A stretch of 64,000 bases of DNA from Enterobacter mori LMG 25706 (GCF_000211415.1 NZ_GL890774.1:35564-99563); one strand, 5' to 3'. Counted from the first letter of the stretch, positions 45,061 through 55,298 are shown. Notes: generated by a model not told the origin, from the letters alone. Numbers and translations: made by a program.

Positions 45061-46458
45061 ATTTTTACCCGAGTCGCTAATTTTTGCCGTAAAGTGCTAA
45101 GCCGCGAAGAGAGCATGGCTAACGACGCTATTGCGCAAAACCGCATGTCGGTTATTCCGCGTGAGCAGCACACTATTTCCCGCAAAGATATCAGTGAAAA
45201 TGCCCTCAAGGTGCTCTATCGTCTGAATAAAGCAGGCTACGAGGCCTATCTCGTTGGCGGTGGGGTGCGTGATTTACTGCTGGGCAAAAAACCAAAAGAT
45301 TTCGACGTGACGACCAGCGCCACGCCAGAACAGGTACGCAAATTATTCCGTAACTGCCGTCTTGTCGGCCGCCGTTTCCGCCTGGCGCACGTCATGTTTG
45401 GTCCGGAAATCATCGAAGTGGCGACGTTCCGTGGCCATCACGAAGCGGGCGTATCCGATCGTACGACGTCCCAGCAGGGCCAGAACGGCATGCTGCTGCG
45501 TGATAACATCTTCGGATCCATTGAAGAAGATGCCCAGCGCCGCGATTTCACCATCAACAGCCTTTACTACAGCGTGGCGGATTTCACCGTACGGGATTAC
45601 GTTGGCGGTATGCAGGACCTGAAAGAAGGCCTGATTCGCCTGATCGGCACGCCGGAAACCCGTTACCGTGAAGACCCTGTGCGTATGCTGCGCGCCGTGC
45701 GTTTTGCGGCCAAATTAAACATGCGCATCAGCCCTGAGACCGGTGAGCCGATCCCGCGTCTGGCAACGCTGATTAACGACGTGCCGCCAGCGCGTCTGTT
45801 TGAAGAGGCGCTGAAGCTGTTGCAGGCGGGTTACGGGTTTGAAACCTACAATCTGCTGCGCGAATACAGCCTGTTCCAGCCTCTCTTCCCAACCATCACG
45901 CGCTGCTTTACCGAGAACGGTGACAGCCCGATGGAACGCATCATTGCGCAGGTGCTGAAGAATACCGACACGCGCATCCAGAATGACATGCGTGTGAATC
46001 CGGCATTCCTGTTTGCCGCAATGTTCTGGTATCCCCTGCTGGAAGCAGCACAGAGAATTGCGCAGGAAAGCGGTCTGGCCTATTACGATGCCTTTGCGCT
46101 GGCGGCAAACGACGTGCTGGATGAAGCCTGTCGTACGCTCGCGATCCCAAAACGTATCACCACGCTGGTGCGCGACATCTGGCAACTTCAGCTGCGCATG
46201 TCCCGTCGCCAGGGCAAACGCGCCTGGAAGCTGATGGAGCATCCTAAATTCCGCGCCGCGTTCGACCTGCTGGCACTGCGTGCTGAAATTGAAAAGAACC
46301 AGGAGCTGCAGCGTCTGGCGCAGTGGTGGGGCGAATTCCAGGTCTCCGCACCACCCGAGCAAAAAGGGATGCTGACCAATCTGGATGAAGAGCCAGAACC
46401 GCGTCGTCGCCACCGTCGCCCGCGCAAACGCGCACCGCGTCGCGAAGGCTCAGCATGA
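45061..46458 (+). CDS. pcnB: Poly(A) polymerase I, AUU start
   Basis: PcnB adds 3' poly(A) tails that promote RNA decay and controls ColE1 plasmid copy number. The start chosen is ATT at 45061: it gives 465 residues, exactly the E. coli length, and reads [18 protein letters not shown] like the E. coli protein, which is known to start at AUU. GAGG lies about 8 nt upstream. The nearest GTG (45094) would remove 11 residues. Catalytic [10 protein letters not shown] and DFDVTT (DxD) are present; the tail is Arg-rich. Confidence 0.9.
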   Translation: MFTRVANFCRKVLSREESMANDAIAQNRMSVIPREQHTISRKDISENALKVLYRLNKAGYEAYLVGGGVRDLLLGKKPKDFDVTTSATPEQVRKLFRNCRLVGRRFRLAHVMFGPEIIEVATFRGHHEAGVSDRTTSQQGQNGMLLRDNIFGSIEEDAQRRDFTINSLYYSVADFTVRDYVGGMQDLKEGLIRLIGTPETRYREDPVRMLRAVRFAAKLNMRISPETGEPIPRLATLINDVPPARLFEEALKLLQAGYGFETYNLLREYSLFQPLFPTITRCFTENGDSPMERIIAQVLKNTDTRIQNDMRVNPAFLFAAMFWYPLLEAAQRIAQESGLAYYDAFALAANDVLDEACRTLAIPKRITTLVRDIWQLQLRMSRRQGKRAWKLMEHPKFRAAFDLLALRAEIEKNQELQRLAQWWGEFQVSAPPEQKGMLTNLDEEPEPRRRHRRPRKRAPRREGSA

Positions 46459-46934
46459 CCCTCGCCTACATCGCCATCGGCAGCAATCTTGCCTCTCCGC
46501 TGGAGCAGGTTAACGCTGCCGTTCAGGCGCTCGGGGAGATCCCGCATAGCCGGATTGTTGCGGTCTCCTCCTTTTATCGCACGCCACCGCTGGGCCCACA
46601 GGATCAGCCTGATTACCTGAACGCCGCCGTCGTGCTCGACACGGCTCTGGATGCCGAAACGCTGCTGGATAATACCCAGCGTATTGAGCTGCAGCAGGGT
46701 CGTGTACGCAAAGCCGAACGCTGGGGGCCGCGCACACTCGACCTCGACCTGATGCTGTTTGGCAACGAGATAATCCATACCGAACGCCTCACTGTTCCGC
46801 ATTACGACATGAAAAACCGCGGTTTTATGCTCTGGCCGCTGTTTGAGGTTGCCCCCGATCTCACCTTCCCGGACGGCATTCCGCTCAGGGACATTCTGGA
46901 CAAACTCCACGCGGAAAAACCCGCTCGCTGGTAA
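46455..46934 (+). CDS. folK: 6-hydroxymethyl-7,8-dihydropterin pyrophosphokinase
   Basis: FolK transfers pyrophosphate to hydroxymethyl-dihydropterin in folate synthesis. It has 159 residues, as in E. coli. The signature [14 protein letters not shown] is present. It overlaps pcnB by 4 nt (ATGA). In E. coli the yad fimbrial operon follows folK directly; here panB follows after 123 nt. Confidence 0.98.
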   Translation: MTLAYIAIGSNLASPLEQVNAAVQALGEIPHSRIVAVSSFYRTPPLGPQDQPDYLNAAVVLDTALDAETLLDNTQRIELQQGRVRKAERWGPRTLDLDLMLFGNEIIHTERLTVPHYDMKNRGFMLWPLFEVAPDLTFPDGIPLRDILDKLHAEKPARW

Positions 46935-46993
46935 GCCAGTTACCCCGATCGTTAGCCATAAAATAATTGTGGCTAATCGACTATCTAAAATCA

Positions 46994-47021
46994 TTGTTCC
47001 CTCGAATGTTACTGTTAGAAT
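46994..47021 (+). promoter_or_regulatory. Candidate promoter of panB
   Basis: TTGTTC (46994-46999) and TAGAAT (47016-47021) are spaced by 16 nt, 36 nt upstream of the panB ATG. A 7-bp hairpin (TTAGCCA / TGGCTAA) just upstream could end folK transcripts. Confidence 0.5.
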
Positions 47022-47057
47022 GCGCAAAGATTCGCTTTTGGGCTATCAGGAAACAGT

Positions 47058-47849
47058 ATGAAACCAACCACCATCTCCTTACTGCAGAAATGCAAACAGG
47101 AAAAAAAACGCTTCGCCACCATCACCGCGTATGACTACAGCTTCGCCAAACTCTTTGCCGAAGAGGGTATCAACGTCATGCTGGTCGGAGATTCGTTAGG
47201 GATGACGGTACAAGGACATGATTCCACCCTCCCGGTCACGGTTGAGGATATCGCTTACCATACCCGCGCCGTGCGCCGCGGCGCGCCTGCCTGCCTGCTG
47301 CTTTCCGATCTGCCGTTTATGGCCTACGCCACCCCAGAACAAGCCTTTGAAAATGCGGCAGTCGTGATGCGTGCCGGAGCCAACATGGTCAAAATCGAGG
47401 GCGGTGCCTGGCTTGTTGAAACGGTAAAAATGCTCACCGAACGTGCCGTACCGGTATGCGGACACTTAGGCCTGACGCCACAGTCGGTGAACATCTTCGG
47501 TGGCTACAAGGTGCAGGGCCGCGGCGATGCCGCCCAAACGCTGTTTGATGACGCCGTCGCGCTGGAAGCCGCAGGCGCACAGCTGCTGGTGCTGGAGTGT
47601 GTGCCGGTTGAACTGGCAAAACGCATCACCGACGCGCTGTCGATTCCGGTTATCGGGATTGGTGCAGGAAACGTGACCGATGGTCAAATTCTGGTGATGC
47701 ACGACGCCTTCGGCATTACCGGTGGACATATCCCGAAATTTGCCAAAAATTTCCTCACTGAAGCGGGCGACATGCGCGCCGCGGTCAGGCAGTATATTGC
47801 CGACGTTGAATCCGGTGTTTACCCGGGTGAAGAACACAGTTTCCATTAA
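47058..47849 (+). CDS. panB: 3-methyl-2-oxobutanoate hydroxymethyltransferase
   Basis: PanB makes ketopantoate from ketoisovalerate and methylene-tetrahydrofolate, starting pantothenate synthesis. It has 263 residues. The metal-binding DSLGM motif near residue 45 and the EGG segment (MVKIEGG) are seen. It begins the compact panB-panC-panD set. Confidence 0.98.
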   Translation: MKPTTISLLQKCKQEKKRFATITAYDYSFAKLFAEEGINVMLVGDSLGMTVQGHDSTLPVTVEDIAYHTRAVRRGAPACLLLSDLPFMAYATPEQAFENAAVVMRAGANMVKIEGGAWLVETVKMLTERAVPVCGHLGLTPQSVNIFGGYKVQGRGDAAQTLFDDAVALEAAGAQLLVLECVPVELAKRITDALSIPVIGIGAGNVTDGQILVMHDAFGITGGHIPKFAKNFLTEAGDMRAAVRQYIADVESGVYPGEEHSFH

Positions 47850-47860
47850 GGAGTCTCGTT

Positions 47861-48712
47861 GTGCTTATCATTGAAACCCTGCCGCTGCTTCGCCAGCATA
47901 TCCGTCGCGCGCGTCAGGAAGGTAAACGTATTGCACTCGTCCCGACCATGGGCAACCTGCATGACGGCCATATGAAGCTGGTCGACGAAGCGAAAGCCCG
48001 TGCGGATATCGTGGTGGTCAGTATCTTCGTTAACCCCATGCAGTTTGACCGCGCCGATGACCTGGCGCGCTATCCGCGCACCCTGCAGGAAGATTGCGAG
48101 AAGCTGAAAAAACGCCATGCGGACATCGTCTTCTCTCCGGCACCGGCGGACGTGTACCCTCAGGGTACAGAAGAGGCAACCTACGTTGACGTACCGGGCA
48201 TCTCCACCATGCTCGAAGGCGCCAGCCGCCCGGGACACTTCCGTGGCGTATCCACCATCGTCAGCAAGCTCTTCAACCTGGTACAGCCGGACGTCGCGTG
48301 CTTTGGTGAGAAAGATTTCCAGCAGCTGGCATTGATTCGCAAGATGGTTGCCGATATGGGCTACGACATCGATATTGTCGGCGTACCTATTGTGCGAGCC
48401 AAAGACGGTCTGGCGCTCAGCTCCCGTAATGGCTATCTGACCGCGGACCAGCGAAAAATCGCCCCGGGCTTAAGCAAGGTCATGAATACGATGGCGGAAC
48501 AGGTTCTGGCCAAAGAGCTGACCGCCGAAGAGATCGTCGCCCTCGCCGAACAGGCACTGAACGACAAAGGTTTCCGCGCTGATGATATTCAAATCCGCGA
48601 TGCCGACACGCTTCTGGAGCTTACAGAGACCAGCAAACGTGCGGTTATTCTGGTGGCGGCATGGCTTGGTCAGGCCCGCCTAATCGACAACAAAGTGGTT
48701 GAGCTGGCGTAG
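47861..48712 (+). CDS. panC: Pantothenate synthetase
   Basis: PanC joins pantoate and beta-alanine using ATP; beta-alanine comes from PanD encoded next. It has 283 residues with a GTG start at 47861 behind AAGGAG. Seen: [13 protein letters not shown] (HxGH-type ATP motif) and FGEKDFQQL. Confidence 0.98.
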   Translation: MLIIETLPLLRQHIRRARQEGKRIALVPTMGNLHDGHMKLVDEAKARADIVVVSIFVNPMQFDRADDLARYPRTLQEDCEKLKKRHADIVFSPAPADVYPQGTEEATYVDVPGISTMLEGASRPGHFRGVSTIVSKLFNLVQPDVACFGEKDFQQLALIRKMVADMGYDIDIVGVPIVRAKDGLALSSRNGYLTADQRKIAPGLSKVMNTMAEQVLAKELTAEEIVALAEQALNDKGFRADDIQIRDADTLLELTETSKRAVILVAAWLGQARLIDNKVVELA

Positions 48713-48743
48713 TTTTCTACCCGGCAGATGAAAGGTAAACGTA

Positions 48744-49124
48744 ATGATTCGCAAAATGCTGCAAGGTAAGCTTCACCGTGTGAAAGTCACTCAGGCCGAC
48801 CTGCACTATGAAGGCTCCTGCGCGATCGATCAGGATTTTCTCGACGCGGCGGGTATTCTTGAAAACGAAGCCATTGATATCTGGAACGTGAACAACGGCA
48901 AACGCTTCTCCACCTACGCGATTGCCGCCGAGCGCGGATCTAAAATCATCTCCGTGAACGGCGCAGCAGCACACTGCGCGGACGTGGGTGACATTGTGAT
49001 CATCGCGAGCTTCGTCATGATGTCCGACGAAGAAGCGCGCCGCTGGCAGCCGAAAGTGGCCTACTTCGAAGGCGACAACGAGATGAAACGCACTGCGAAG
49101 GCTATTCCTGTTCAGGTTGCCTGA
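48744..49124 (+). CDS. panD: Aspartate 1-decarboxylase
   Basis: PanD makes beta-alanine from aspartate with a pyruvoyl cofactor formed by self-cleavage at Gly24-Ser25, seen in YEGSCAID. It has 126 residues. It follows panC by 31 nt; the transposase-like gene yadD that separates them in E. coli is absent, so panBCD is contiguous. Confidence 0.98.
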   Translation: MIRKMLQGKLHRVKVTQADLHYEGSCAIDQDFLDAAGILENEAIDIWNVNNGKRFSTYAIAAERGSKIISVNGAAAHCADVGDIVIIASFVMMSDEEARRWQPKVAYFEGDNEMKRTAKAIPVQVA

Positions 49125-49126
49125 TA

Positions 49127-49170
49127 TAAAAGCCCGAATTATATATTTAATCAATAATTCGGGCTTTAAA
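49127..49170 (+). terminator. Terminator of the pan operon
   Basis: AAAGCCCGAATTAT and ATAATTCGGGCTTT form a perfect 14-bp stem around an 11-nt A/T loop, 4 nt after panD. The flanking T and A stretches are short. It marks the edge between core genes and the AT-rich approach to the fimbrial operon. Confidence 0.8.
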
Positions 49171-49409
49171 GTATAACTATCACCAGAAATATTATTATTT
49201 AAAAAAGACGCCCACACCAGCCCTTATTAACTTTTAGGATTTTATTTAATCGGTAGTCGGCATAATTTCAACCACCTGTTTTATATATAAAATAAGAAAA
49301 GCTCAAATCAACTTTAAGTAAATCTAATATTACTTTTGTTTGTGCGTACTCTAATATCCATCCGCCAAAAACAATGTTTGGCCTTTTAATCTTTTACATG
49401 GATATTGTT
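49171..49409 (+). promoter_or_regulatory. AT-rich upstream region of the fimbrial operon with candidate promoter
   Basis: This 240-nt gene-free stretch is visibly richer in A and T than its neighbours, as is common for H-NS-silenced fimbrial promoters. TTACTT (49330-49335) and TAATAT (49352-49357) with 16-nt spacing form a candidate promoter about 50 nt before the pilin ATG. No fim-type invertible element (paired inverted repeats) was seen, so on/off switching by inversion is not indicated. Confidence 0.45.
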
Positions 49410-50000
49410 ATGTCACTGAAAAAAATTAGCATGGCAGCTGCTACCGTCGTTCTCGCGCTGGGTTCCTCTTCTTCTTTCGCTGCTACCGATCTTGGCCTGA
49501 TCACATTTGACGGTGCTGTTACTGATACTACCTGTACCATCACCACCAACAACGGTGAGGGCACGAACAACATCACTATCGCACTGCCTGTCGTTAAAAA
49601 ATCTGATGTTGAAGGCACTACGCTGGATAAAGGTGTTGGCGCGAAAAACTTCGAACTGCTCCTGACAAACTGCCCGGGCACTGTGTCTAAAGCTTCCGCA
49701 AACTTCATGTCTAAAAACATGGGTTCCGTGGCTAACGGTACTGTTGATCCAGACTCTAACGTTGCAGGTTCAGCAACTAACGTCAGCCTGGCGATGTATA
49801 ACAACTCCAGCAGCAATACCGATCGTATTATGGTTGGCCAGCCTTCCAATAACACCCAGGTTGCACCAGTGACCAATGGCTCCGGCAAACTGTACTACCG
49901 TGTGGCTTACGTTCCGGGTTCTGCCTGGGTGAAAGACACCAACCCAGTTACTGCGGGTAAAGTCTCTGCTAACGCCTACTTCACCATGAGCTACGAATAA
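49410..50000 (+). CDS. Major fimbrial subunit (chaperone-usher pilin)
   Basis: This is a type-1-like pilin of 196 residues, by position the main shaft subunit. The signal peptide is residues 1-24 (cut after SSSSFA). The mature part has a donor-strand-like N-terminus, a cysteine pair (DTTCTIT and LTNCPG), and the C-terminal beta-zipper ending MSYE with penultimate Tyr, which chaperones recognise. The ATG at 49410 is preferred over ATGs at 49374 and 49398 because the signal peptide then has its usual shape. It occupies the position of E. coli yadN. No close named homologue could be assigned. Confidence 0.88.
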   Translation: MSLKKISMAAATVVLALGSSSSFAATDLGLITFDGAVTDTTCTITTNNGEGTNNITIALPVVKKSDVEGTTLDKGVGAKNFELLLTNCPGTVSKASANFMSKNMGSVANGTVDPDSNVAGSATNVSLAMYNNSSSNTDRIMVGQPSNNTQVAPVTNGSGKLYYRVAYVPGSAWVKDTNPVTAGKVSANAYFTMSYE

Positions 50001-50021
50001 TCGCCGATTATTTATTTATAA

Positions 50022-50049
50022 ATGCGCCCGCTTAGCCGTGGGCGCTTGT
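50022..50049 (+). terminator. Stem-loop attenuator after the major pilin gene
   Basis: GCGCCC (50024-50029) pairs with GGGCGC (50040-50045), extendable by two pairs including a wobble, followed by TTGTT. It sits in the 74-nt gap between pilin and chaperone genes. In other fimbrial operons such as pap, a stem-loop here keeps pilin mRNA in excess over chaperone and usher mRNA. Confidence 0.55.
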
Positions 50050-50074
50050 TCATCTCAATTATCCAGGAGTGGAT

Positions 50075-50818
50075 ATGCGACAGCGTAATGCAAAACTGAT
50101 CAACGGAATGAAAGCACTCTCTTTTGTGCTGACCAGCTTAATGGCATGTCATGCCAACGCTGATATTGTTATCTCTGGCACCCGTATTATTTATCCTGAA
50201 AAAGCAAAAGATGTTGTGGTAAATCTGGAAAACAGAGGCTCACATCCTTTACTCGTTCAGTCATGGCTGGATGATGGACGCGACACGACCGATCCTCAGG
50301 AGCTTAAATTACCGTTCGTCATTACGCCGCCGGTCACTCGCGTCGATTCACAAAAAGGCCAGACTATCCGCATTACCTCACTCGGGCAGTCATTGCCCAA
50401 AGACCGTGAATCACTGTTCTGGTTTAATGTGCTGGAAGTCCCGCCAAAAGCCAAAACCAGTGGCGATCAGAATATGCTGCAACTGGCATTCCGCACACGT
50501 ATTAAGCTCTTTTTCCGCCCAAATGGACTCAAAGGCTCGCCCGATGAATCAGCTAAGCAGCTGACATGGTCGCAGAAAAAAGACGCTAACGATGTCGTTC
50601 TGATTGCAAAGAATGATTCTGCATACAACGTTTCCATTGCCTCTGCTGCTCTGACCGTTAATGGCAAAAAATATGACGTGGAGAGTAGCTCTGTGAAACC
50701 GTTCTCCAGCGAAACAATGAAAGTGAAAGGGCTGACTGGCATCAGCAACGGCAAAGTTAACTATGCATCCATTAATGACTTTGGTGGCATGCAAGAGCAC
50801 GAAGCAACACTCAACTAA
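50075..50818 (+). CDS. Periplasmic fimbrial chaperone (PapD/FimC family)
   Basis: The chaperone holds pilins by donor-strand complementation and delivers them to the usher. It has 247 residues with a signal peptide of about 29 (ending HANA). The mature N-terminus DIVISGTRIIYP carries Arg8, and the G1 strand FRTRIKLFFRP carries the lysine that together anchor the pilin C-terminus. The ATG at 50075 is chosen because AGGAG lies 5 nt upstream; GTG at 50069 overlaps that site. It corresponds in position to E. coli yadV (ecpD). Confidence 0.93.
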   Translation: MRQRNAKLINGMKALSFVLTSLMACHANADIVISGTRIIYPEKAKDVVVNLENRGSHPLLVQSWLDDGRDTTDPQELKLPFVITPPVTRVDSQKGQTIRITSLGQSLPKDRESLFWFNVLEVPPKAKTSGDQNMLQLAFRTRIKLFFRPNGLKGSPDESAKQLTWSQKKDANDVVLIAKNDSAYNVSIASAALTVNGKKYDVESSSVKPFSSETMKVKGLTGISNGKVNYASINDFGGMQEHEATLN

Positions 50819-50880
50819 TAATAATCATATTACATGGCTATGCCGAGCACATTATCGGCAACTCACGGATCGGGATAATA

Positions 50881-53469
50881 ATGTTTTTTCGACGTTCATT
50901 TCTGTGCCTTTCTATTAGTGCGGCAATACCTCTGAATGCCATAGCAGATGATATTCAATCCACTGTCAATTCTGCAGCGGATGATGTCGAGTTTAACGAC
51001 CAGTTTTTGTTTAATACGGGCAGCAAGATTGACGTAGGCCGTTTTTCACAAGGCAACCCTGTTTTACCCGGGAAATATCAGACAAAAATAACAGTTAATG
51101 GCAAAGAAAAAATAACAGCGGAAATCGCGTTTAAAGATAACGGCACACCGCGTGCTACGCCGTGTATGACATTAACAATACTGAGGCAGATCGGTATTAA
51201 TACTGAATCGCTCGAAAAAAATGATTCGAGTGATGCGGCAGCGTGTATTGATATTGCAAAAGCCTTCCCTGGTGCAACGACTAATTTCAACACGTCAACA
51301 CAAGAACTGGATTTGACCGTTCCCCAGCTGTACGTGCTTAAACTTCCTCAGGGATATGTCGACCCTTCACTCTGGGAAGAAGGAATTCCTGTCGCAATGG
51401 CGTCTTACGACGTTAACGCCTGGCACAGCGAAGGAACGGGCAGCAACAGTGACAGTGCGTATGCAGGTTTACGTTACGGTGCCAATTTAGGCCCGTGGCG
51501 TTTCCGTTCACGCGGGAGTCTGAACTGGAATGAAAAAGACGGCAGTGATTACTCAAACCAGGATATTTATCTGCAGCGAGATACCACGCCGCTTAAAGCT
51601 CAGATGCTGATTGGCGACTCTTACACGCGCGGTGACGCATTTGACTCGATCGGCCTGCGCGGTTTACGTCTTTATAACGATGACCGCATGCTGCCGAACG
51701 GGTTATCTAACTATGCGCCAGTTATCCGCGGTGTCGCTAACAGCAACGCCCGTGTCTCTGTGACGCAAAGCGGGAACAAGATTTATGAAACTACCGTGCC
51801 ACCGGGTGCATTTGAGATTTCCGATCTCAGCACCACAGGCTATGGTAACGACCTGCTGGTGACGATCGAGGAAGCCGATGGCAGCAAGCGCTCCTTCTCG
51901 GTCCCGTATTCATCCGTGACTCAGATGTTACGTCCGGGCTTCGCACGCTGGGATGTTGGGGCTGGCGAGTTAAATGATGATTCACTGCATGACTCACCAA
52001 AAGTGGCTTATGCCACCCTTTATTATGGGCTGAACAACACCTTTACCGGGTATACCGGCCTGCAATATATGGACACCGGTTTTTACGCGGGTCTCGCAGG
52101 TCTTGCCATGAACACAGAGATCGGTGCATTTGCACTGGATGTTACGCATTCCAGCGCAGATATCGATGGGCTTCGCACGCTGACAGGCCAGAGCTATCGA
52201 CTCTCCTTCAGTAAGATGCTCTCCGCAACGGATACGTCATTAAACGTGGCAGCCTACCGCTTCTCCACGGAGGACTACCTCAGCCTGCACGATGCGGCTT
52301 CACTGGCCGATCGCGTGAAATATCGTGATCAGGATCTGAAGCCCGGCAGTGACAGTCAGGATGTTTATAACACTTTCCAGCGTATGAAAAACCAAATCCA
52401 GGTCAACATCAGCCAGCCGCTACGCAATGGCAAAGTGGATTATGGTTCGATGTACGTCAACGGTAGCTGGCAGGATTACTGGGATGGCAGCCGTTCAAGC
52501 TCCAACTATACCGTGGGCTACAGCAACGCCTTTACCTACGGCAGTTACAGCGTTTCGCTGCAACGTACCTATGACGAGTTTGGTGAACAGGAAGACAGCG
52601 TTTACCTCAACGTCAGCCTGCCGTTCGATTCGCTGTTTGGTACGGGTAAACGCCCTGCCGGTTTCAATAGCGTTAACGTGGGTCTGAACTCTGATTTCAA
52701 AGGCAGTACGAGCCTCAATACCACCGCAAACGGCAATACCGAGGACAACCGTTTCAACTACAGCGTGACGAGCAGCAATAGCCGCACGGATGATCGTACG
52801 CTCAATCAGATCAGCGGCTACGGCAGCTATAACAGCCCTTATGGTCCGCTAAGCCTTTCTGCCTCAGCGAGCGATGACAACCAGCAACAATATTCTGCCA
52901 GCTACAGCGGCGGCATGCTGCTGCATTCCGGTGGGATCACGCTGGCACCGGGCAGCATCAGTGATACCGACTCGCTGGCACTGATTAAAGCCAGTGGCGC
53001 AAAAGGCGCACGCCTGAGCAACGGCGACGGCGAGATCGGCAATTCCGGTTACGCCATCATGCCTTATCTCTCGGCCTACCGTGAAAACCGTATCGGTCTC
53101 GATACCAGCACCATGAGTGCCGACGTTGAAGTGAAAAATACCAGTACGGTTGCCGTACCGCGTAGCGGTGCCGTGGTGTTGGTCAATTTCGAAACCGACG
53201 AAGGCCGTTCGGCAGTACTTGAACTCCAGCGTTCTGATAACGGCTTCATCCCTCTCGGCGCCGATGTGCTGAATGAGAAAGGAGAGAGCGTCGGCAGCGT
53301 GGGCCAGGCTGGACAAGCCTATGTTCGCGGTATCGAAGACAAAGGCACGCTCAGGGTTGTCTGGGGAAACGGGCAGCAAAGTGCCTGTAATGTGCATTAT
53401 CAGATTCAACCCAATGCACAGAAAGCGGGTCTGACCACACTTTTAACCCATCAACTTTGCCGGATGTAA
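50881..53469 (+). CDS. Outer membrane fimbrial usher (HtrE-like)
   Basis: The usher is the outer-membrane pore that assembles and secretes the fimbria. It has 862 residues. A signal peptide of about 22 residues (ending NAIA) is followed by an N-terminal chaperone-binding domain (FNDQFLFNTG), a 24-strand barrel with plug (YETTVPPGAFEISDL; LRPG..RWDVGAG), and two C-terminal domains with the terminal cysteine pair (SACNVHY and HQLCRM). By memory comparison it resembles E. coli HtrE of the yad operon more than FimD. It follows the chaperone by 62 nt. Confidence 0.95.
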   Translation: MFFRRSFLCLSISAAIPLNAIADDIQSTVNSAADDVEFNDQFLFNTGSKIDVGRFSQGNPVLPGKYQTKITVNGKEKITAEIAFKDNGTPRATPCMTLTILRQIGINTESLEKNDSSDAAACIDIAKAFPGATTNFNTSTQELDLTVPQLYVLKLPQGYVDPSLWEEGIPVAMASYDVNAWHSEGTGSNSDSAYAGLRYGANLGPWRFRSRGSLNWNEKDGSDYSNQDIYLQRDTTPLKAQMLIGDSYTRGDAFDSIGLRGLRLYNDDRMLPNGLSNYAPVIRGVANSNARVSVTQSGNKIYETTVPPGAFEISDLSTTGYGNDLLVTIEEADGSKRSFSVPYSSVTQMLRPGFARWDVGAGELNDDSLHDSPKVAYATLYYGLNNTFTGYTGLQYMDTGFYAGLAGLAMNTEIGAFALDVTHSSADIDGLRTLTGQSYRLSFSKMLSATDTSLNVAAYRFSTEDYLSLHDAASLADRVKYRDQDLKPGSDSQDVYNTFQRMKNQIQVNISQPLRNGKVDYGSMYVNGSWQDYWDGSRSSSNYTVGYSNAFTYGSYSVSLQRTYDEFGEQEDSVYLNVSLPFDSLFGTGKRPAGFNSVNVGLNSDFKGSTSLNTTANGNTEDNRFNYSVTSSNSRTDDRTLNQISGYGSYNSPYGPLSLSASASDDNQQQYSASYSGGMLLHSGGITLAPGSISDTDSLALIKASGAKGARLSNGDGEIGNSGYAIMPYLSAYRENRIGLDTSTMSADVEVKNTSTVAVPRSGAVVLVNFETDEGRSAVLELQRSDNGFIPLGADVLNEKGESVGSVGQAGQAYVRGIEDKGTLRVVWGNGQQSACNVHYQIQPNAQKAGLTTLLTHQLCRM

Positions 53470-53496
53470 TTCATATATAACAGGGAGTTTTCACTC

Positions 53497-54075
53497 ATGA
53501 CGTTCACTTTGAACCATTTCGTTCGCTGCATTTATGCTGCAACGCTCTTGTCAGTTACCTGTGGCTATGCCCAGGCTGCGGATAATCTCGATGTAACCTT
53601 CACTGCCAACATCCGGGAAACCACCTGTGATATGGCCATCAGTGGCGGAACCGGTAATGGCAAAAACAACACGATTACGCTCGGAGCCAGCGGGAAAACC
53701 CGTATTGATACGATTGCAGCAGGTACAGCAACAACCGATTTCAAACTGGTTCTGACGGAGTGCCCATCCAGCCTCACTTCACTGAAAACAACCGTAAGCG
53801 GATCAGCATCAACGGTGAAGACGGCCATTGCCAACGGCGTTACCGAGACATCTGGCGGCGCCAGTTATGTTGGCGTGTCAATTGCCCGCAGTTCGGCACC
53901 GCCTACGCCTTTTGAGATCAACTCGACAGATGACAGCAAACGTATTGTCTGGTCCCCGAGTGAAATCTCGACAAAAGAAGTGCCTTTAACCGCCAAACTG
54001 GTCGAAACCCAGGCAGGCAGTGCAACGACAGGTTCGTTTAGCGCCGTCGCCACTTTTAACTTCTATTACGAATAA
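53497..54075 (+). CDS. Minor fimbrial subunit 1
   Basis: This is a pilin of 192 residues with signal peptide ending AQAA and the motif NIRETTCDMAI. Cysteines in ETTCDM and TECPSS make the standard disulfide; the C-terminus is NFYYE. The GKNNTITLG segment echoes the NNITIAL of the major pilin, suggesting it arose by duplication. It starts 27 nt after the usher. Exact place in the fibre is not known. Confidence 0.88.
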   Translation: MTFTLNHFVRCIYAATLLSVTCGYAQAADNLDVTFTANIRETTCDMAISGGTGNGKNNTITLGASGKTRIDTIAAGTATTDFKLVLTECPSSLTSLKTTVSGSASTVKTAIANGVTETSGGASYVGVSIARSSAPPTPFEINSTDDSKRIVWSPSEISTKEVPLTAKLVETQAGSATTGSFSAVATFNFYYE

Positions 54076-54100
54076 CCAGACAGAAAACGGAGAACCTATA

Positions 54101-54652
54101 ATGGAATTTAAACCTACGATCTTTGCCCTCTCTGTTCTGGGATTCGTATCCACAGCCGCGTCTGCAACCATTACCGGGACGAGCAGTGTCTCAGCCACCT
54201 TTAACACCACCATTGAAGCGGGAACCTGTATCGCACAGGTACAGAATGCCTCTGGCTCGCCAACATCCCAGATTAGTTTTGGTGACGTCTTCAAATCCGA
54301 TCTGGCCAATAAAACCCGCGAAGAGGCATTCAAAATTGCCTTCACCGGTTGTGCGGGTGTGAGATCGGCAGCAATCAGAGCAACCACTGGCGCAGGTGGC
54401 AGTTGTTCTTCCGCGTCCAGCCTGAACTTTGGCGCAAATAACAATACGGCTTTTGAGCTGTGGAATGGGAATTCAGCGACAGGCACCCAGCTGAGCTGTA
54501 AATCACCACAAACCGAAACCGTGGCTATTTCGTCTGGCACAGCGATCTATAATTTGAGTTCGCGCATTGTCGTCGCTGACGGTAAGACCGTTGCCGATGT
54601 CACTACGGGGTCGGTTACTTCGCCTGTCACGTTTCTGGTCACCTATCAATAA
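54101..54652 (+). CDS. Minor fimbrial subunit 2
   Basis: This pilin of 183 residues has the ATG at 54101 with a GGAG site; the longer upstream frame overlaps the previous gene. The signal peptide ends ASA. The pattern ISFGDVFKSDL...FKIAFTGC is the typical minor or adaptor pilin block and is echoed in the tip adhesin's C-terminal domain (GDYFVSDI). It has extra cysteines (GGSCSSAS and LSCKSP) that may form a second disulfide. It ends VTYQ. Confidence 0.88.
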   Translation: MEFKPTIFALSVLGFVSTAASATITGTSSVSATFNTTIEAGTCIAQVQNASGSPTSQISFGDVFKSDLANKTREEAFKIAFTGCAGVRSAAIRATTGAGGSCSSASSLNFGANNNTAFELWNGNSATGTQLSCKSPQTETVAISSGTAIYNLSSRIVVADGKTVADVTTGSVTSPVTFLVTYQ

Positions 54653-54680
54653 GTTATAAAGAACAGGCGGTAGCTTGACG

Positions 54681-55298
54681 ATGCGAAATACACCGTTATT
54701 TAGAAAAAAATACAGGCTGCTGCTGGCCGTTATTTCAGGTTTGCTAATCCCAGCCTCATCCCACGCGGATGGGGCATGGATGGACGTTAATATCAGAGCC
54801 AATATTGTCGCCAATACCTGCAAAATTAACGTCTCTGGCGGCGGCCAGGTTCAGTTGCCGGTGGTTCCCCGCAACTGGTTTTTCAATACCGATGGCAGTA
54901 ATAAATACAGTGCAAACCAGGATGCAGGCGGAACGCGCTTCACTGTGCAAGTGACAGATTGTGATGATATTGCCAGTGGCGCAGCAAGCAAATTACATTT
55001 CAGTTTTTCACCGCAATCAGGTTCTCTGGCTGCGGGGAATAAGCAGGTATTTGCTAATGATAAAGAGCAGGAAAGCGACAGTGCGAAAAATGTCGGTATT
55101 GTCATCTTTTCAGATGCATTCCATCAGAATGTTTTAAGTCAGGATGGCAGTTCCGATGTCATCTTTGACGTTACCTCAAAGCAAAATAATTTCGCATACT
55201 TAACCGATTACGCCTTTTATGCTCGTTACCAGAATATTGGTCAGGTGACGTCAGGACGCGTTACCAGCAATGTGCTGGTGAGTGTGATTTACGAATAA
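54681..55298 (+). CDS. Minor fimbrial subunit 3
   Basis: This pilin of 205 residues has a positively charged signal start (FRKKYRLLLAV) and cleavage near SSHA. Cysteines are in ANTCKI and VTDCDD; the C-terminus is VIYE. The ATG at 54681 is used; TTG at 54675 is possible. It is less similar to the major pilin than subunit 1 and could be an adaptor next to the tip. Confidence 0.85.
   Translation: MRNTPLFRKKYRLLLAVISGLLIPASSHADGAWMDVNIRANIVANTCKINVSGGGQVQLPVVPRNWFFNTDGSNKYSANQDAGGTRFTVQVTDCDDIASGAASKLHFSFSPQSGSLAAGNKQVFANDKEQESDSAKNVGIVIFSDAFHQNVLSQDGSSDVIFDVTSKQNNFAYLTDYAFYARYQNIGQVTSGRVTSNVLVSVIYE

Noticed and set aside
49171..49409. Phase-variable invertible promoter for the fimbriae
   Set aside because: No pair of inverted repeats flanking the promoter and no recombinase gene nearby were seen.
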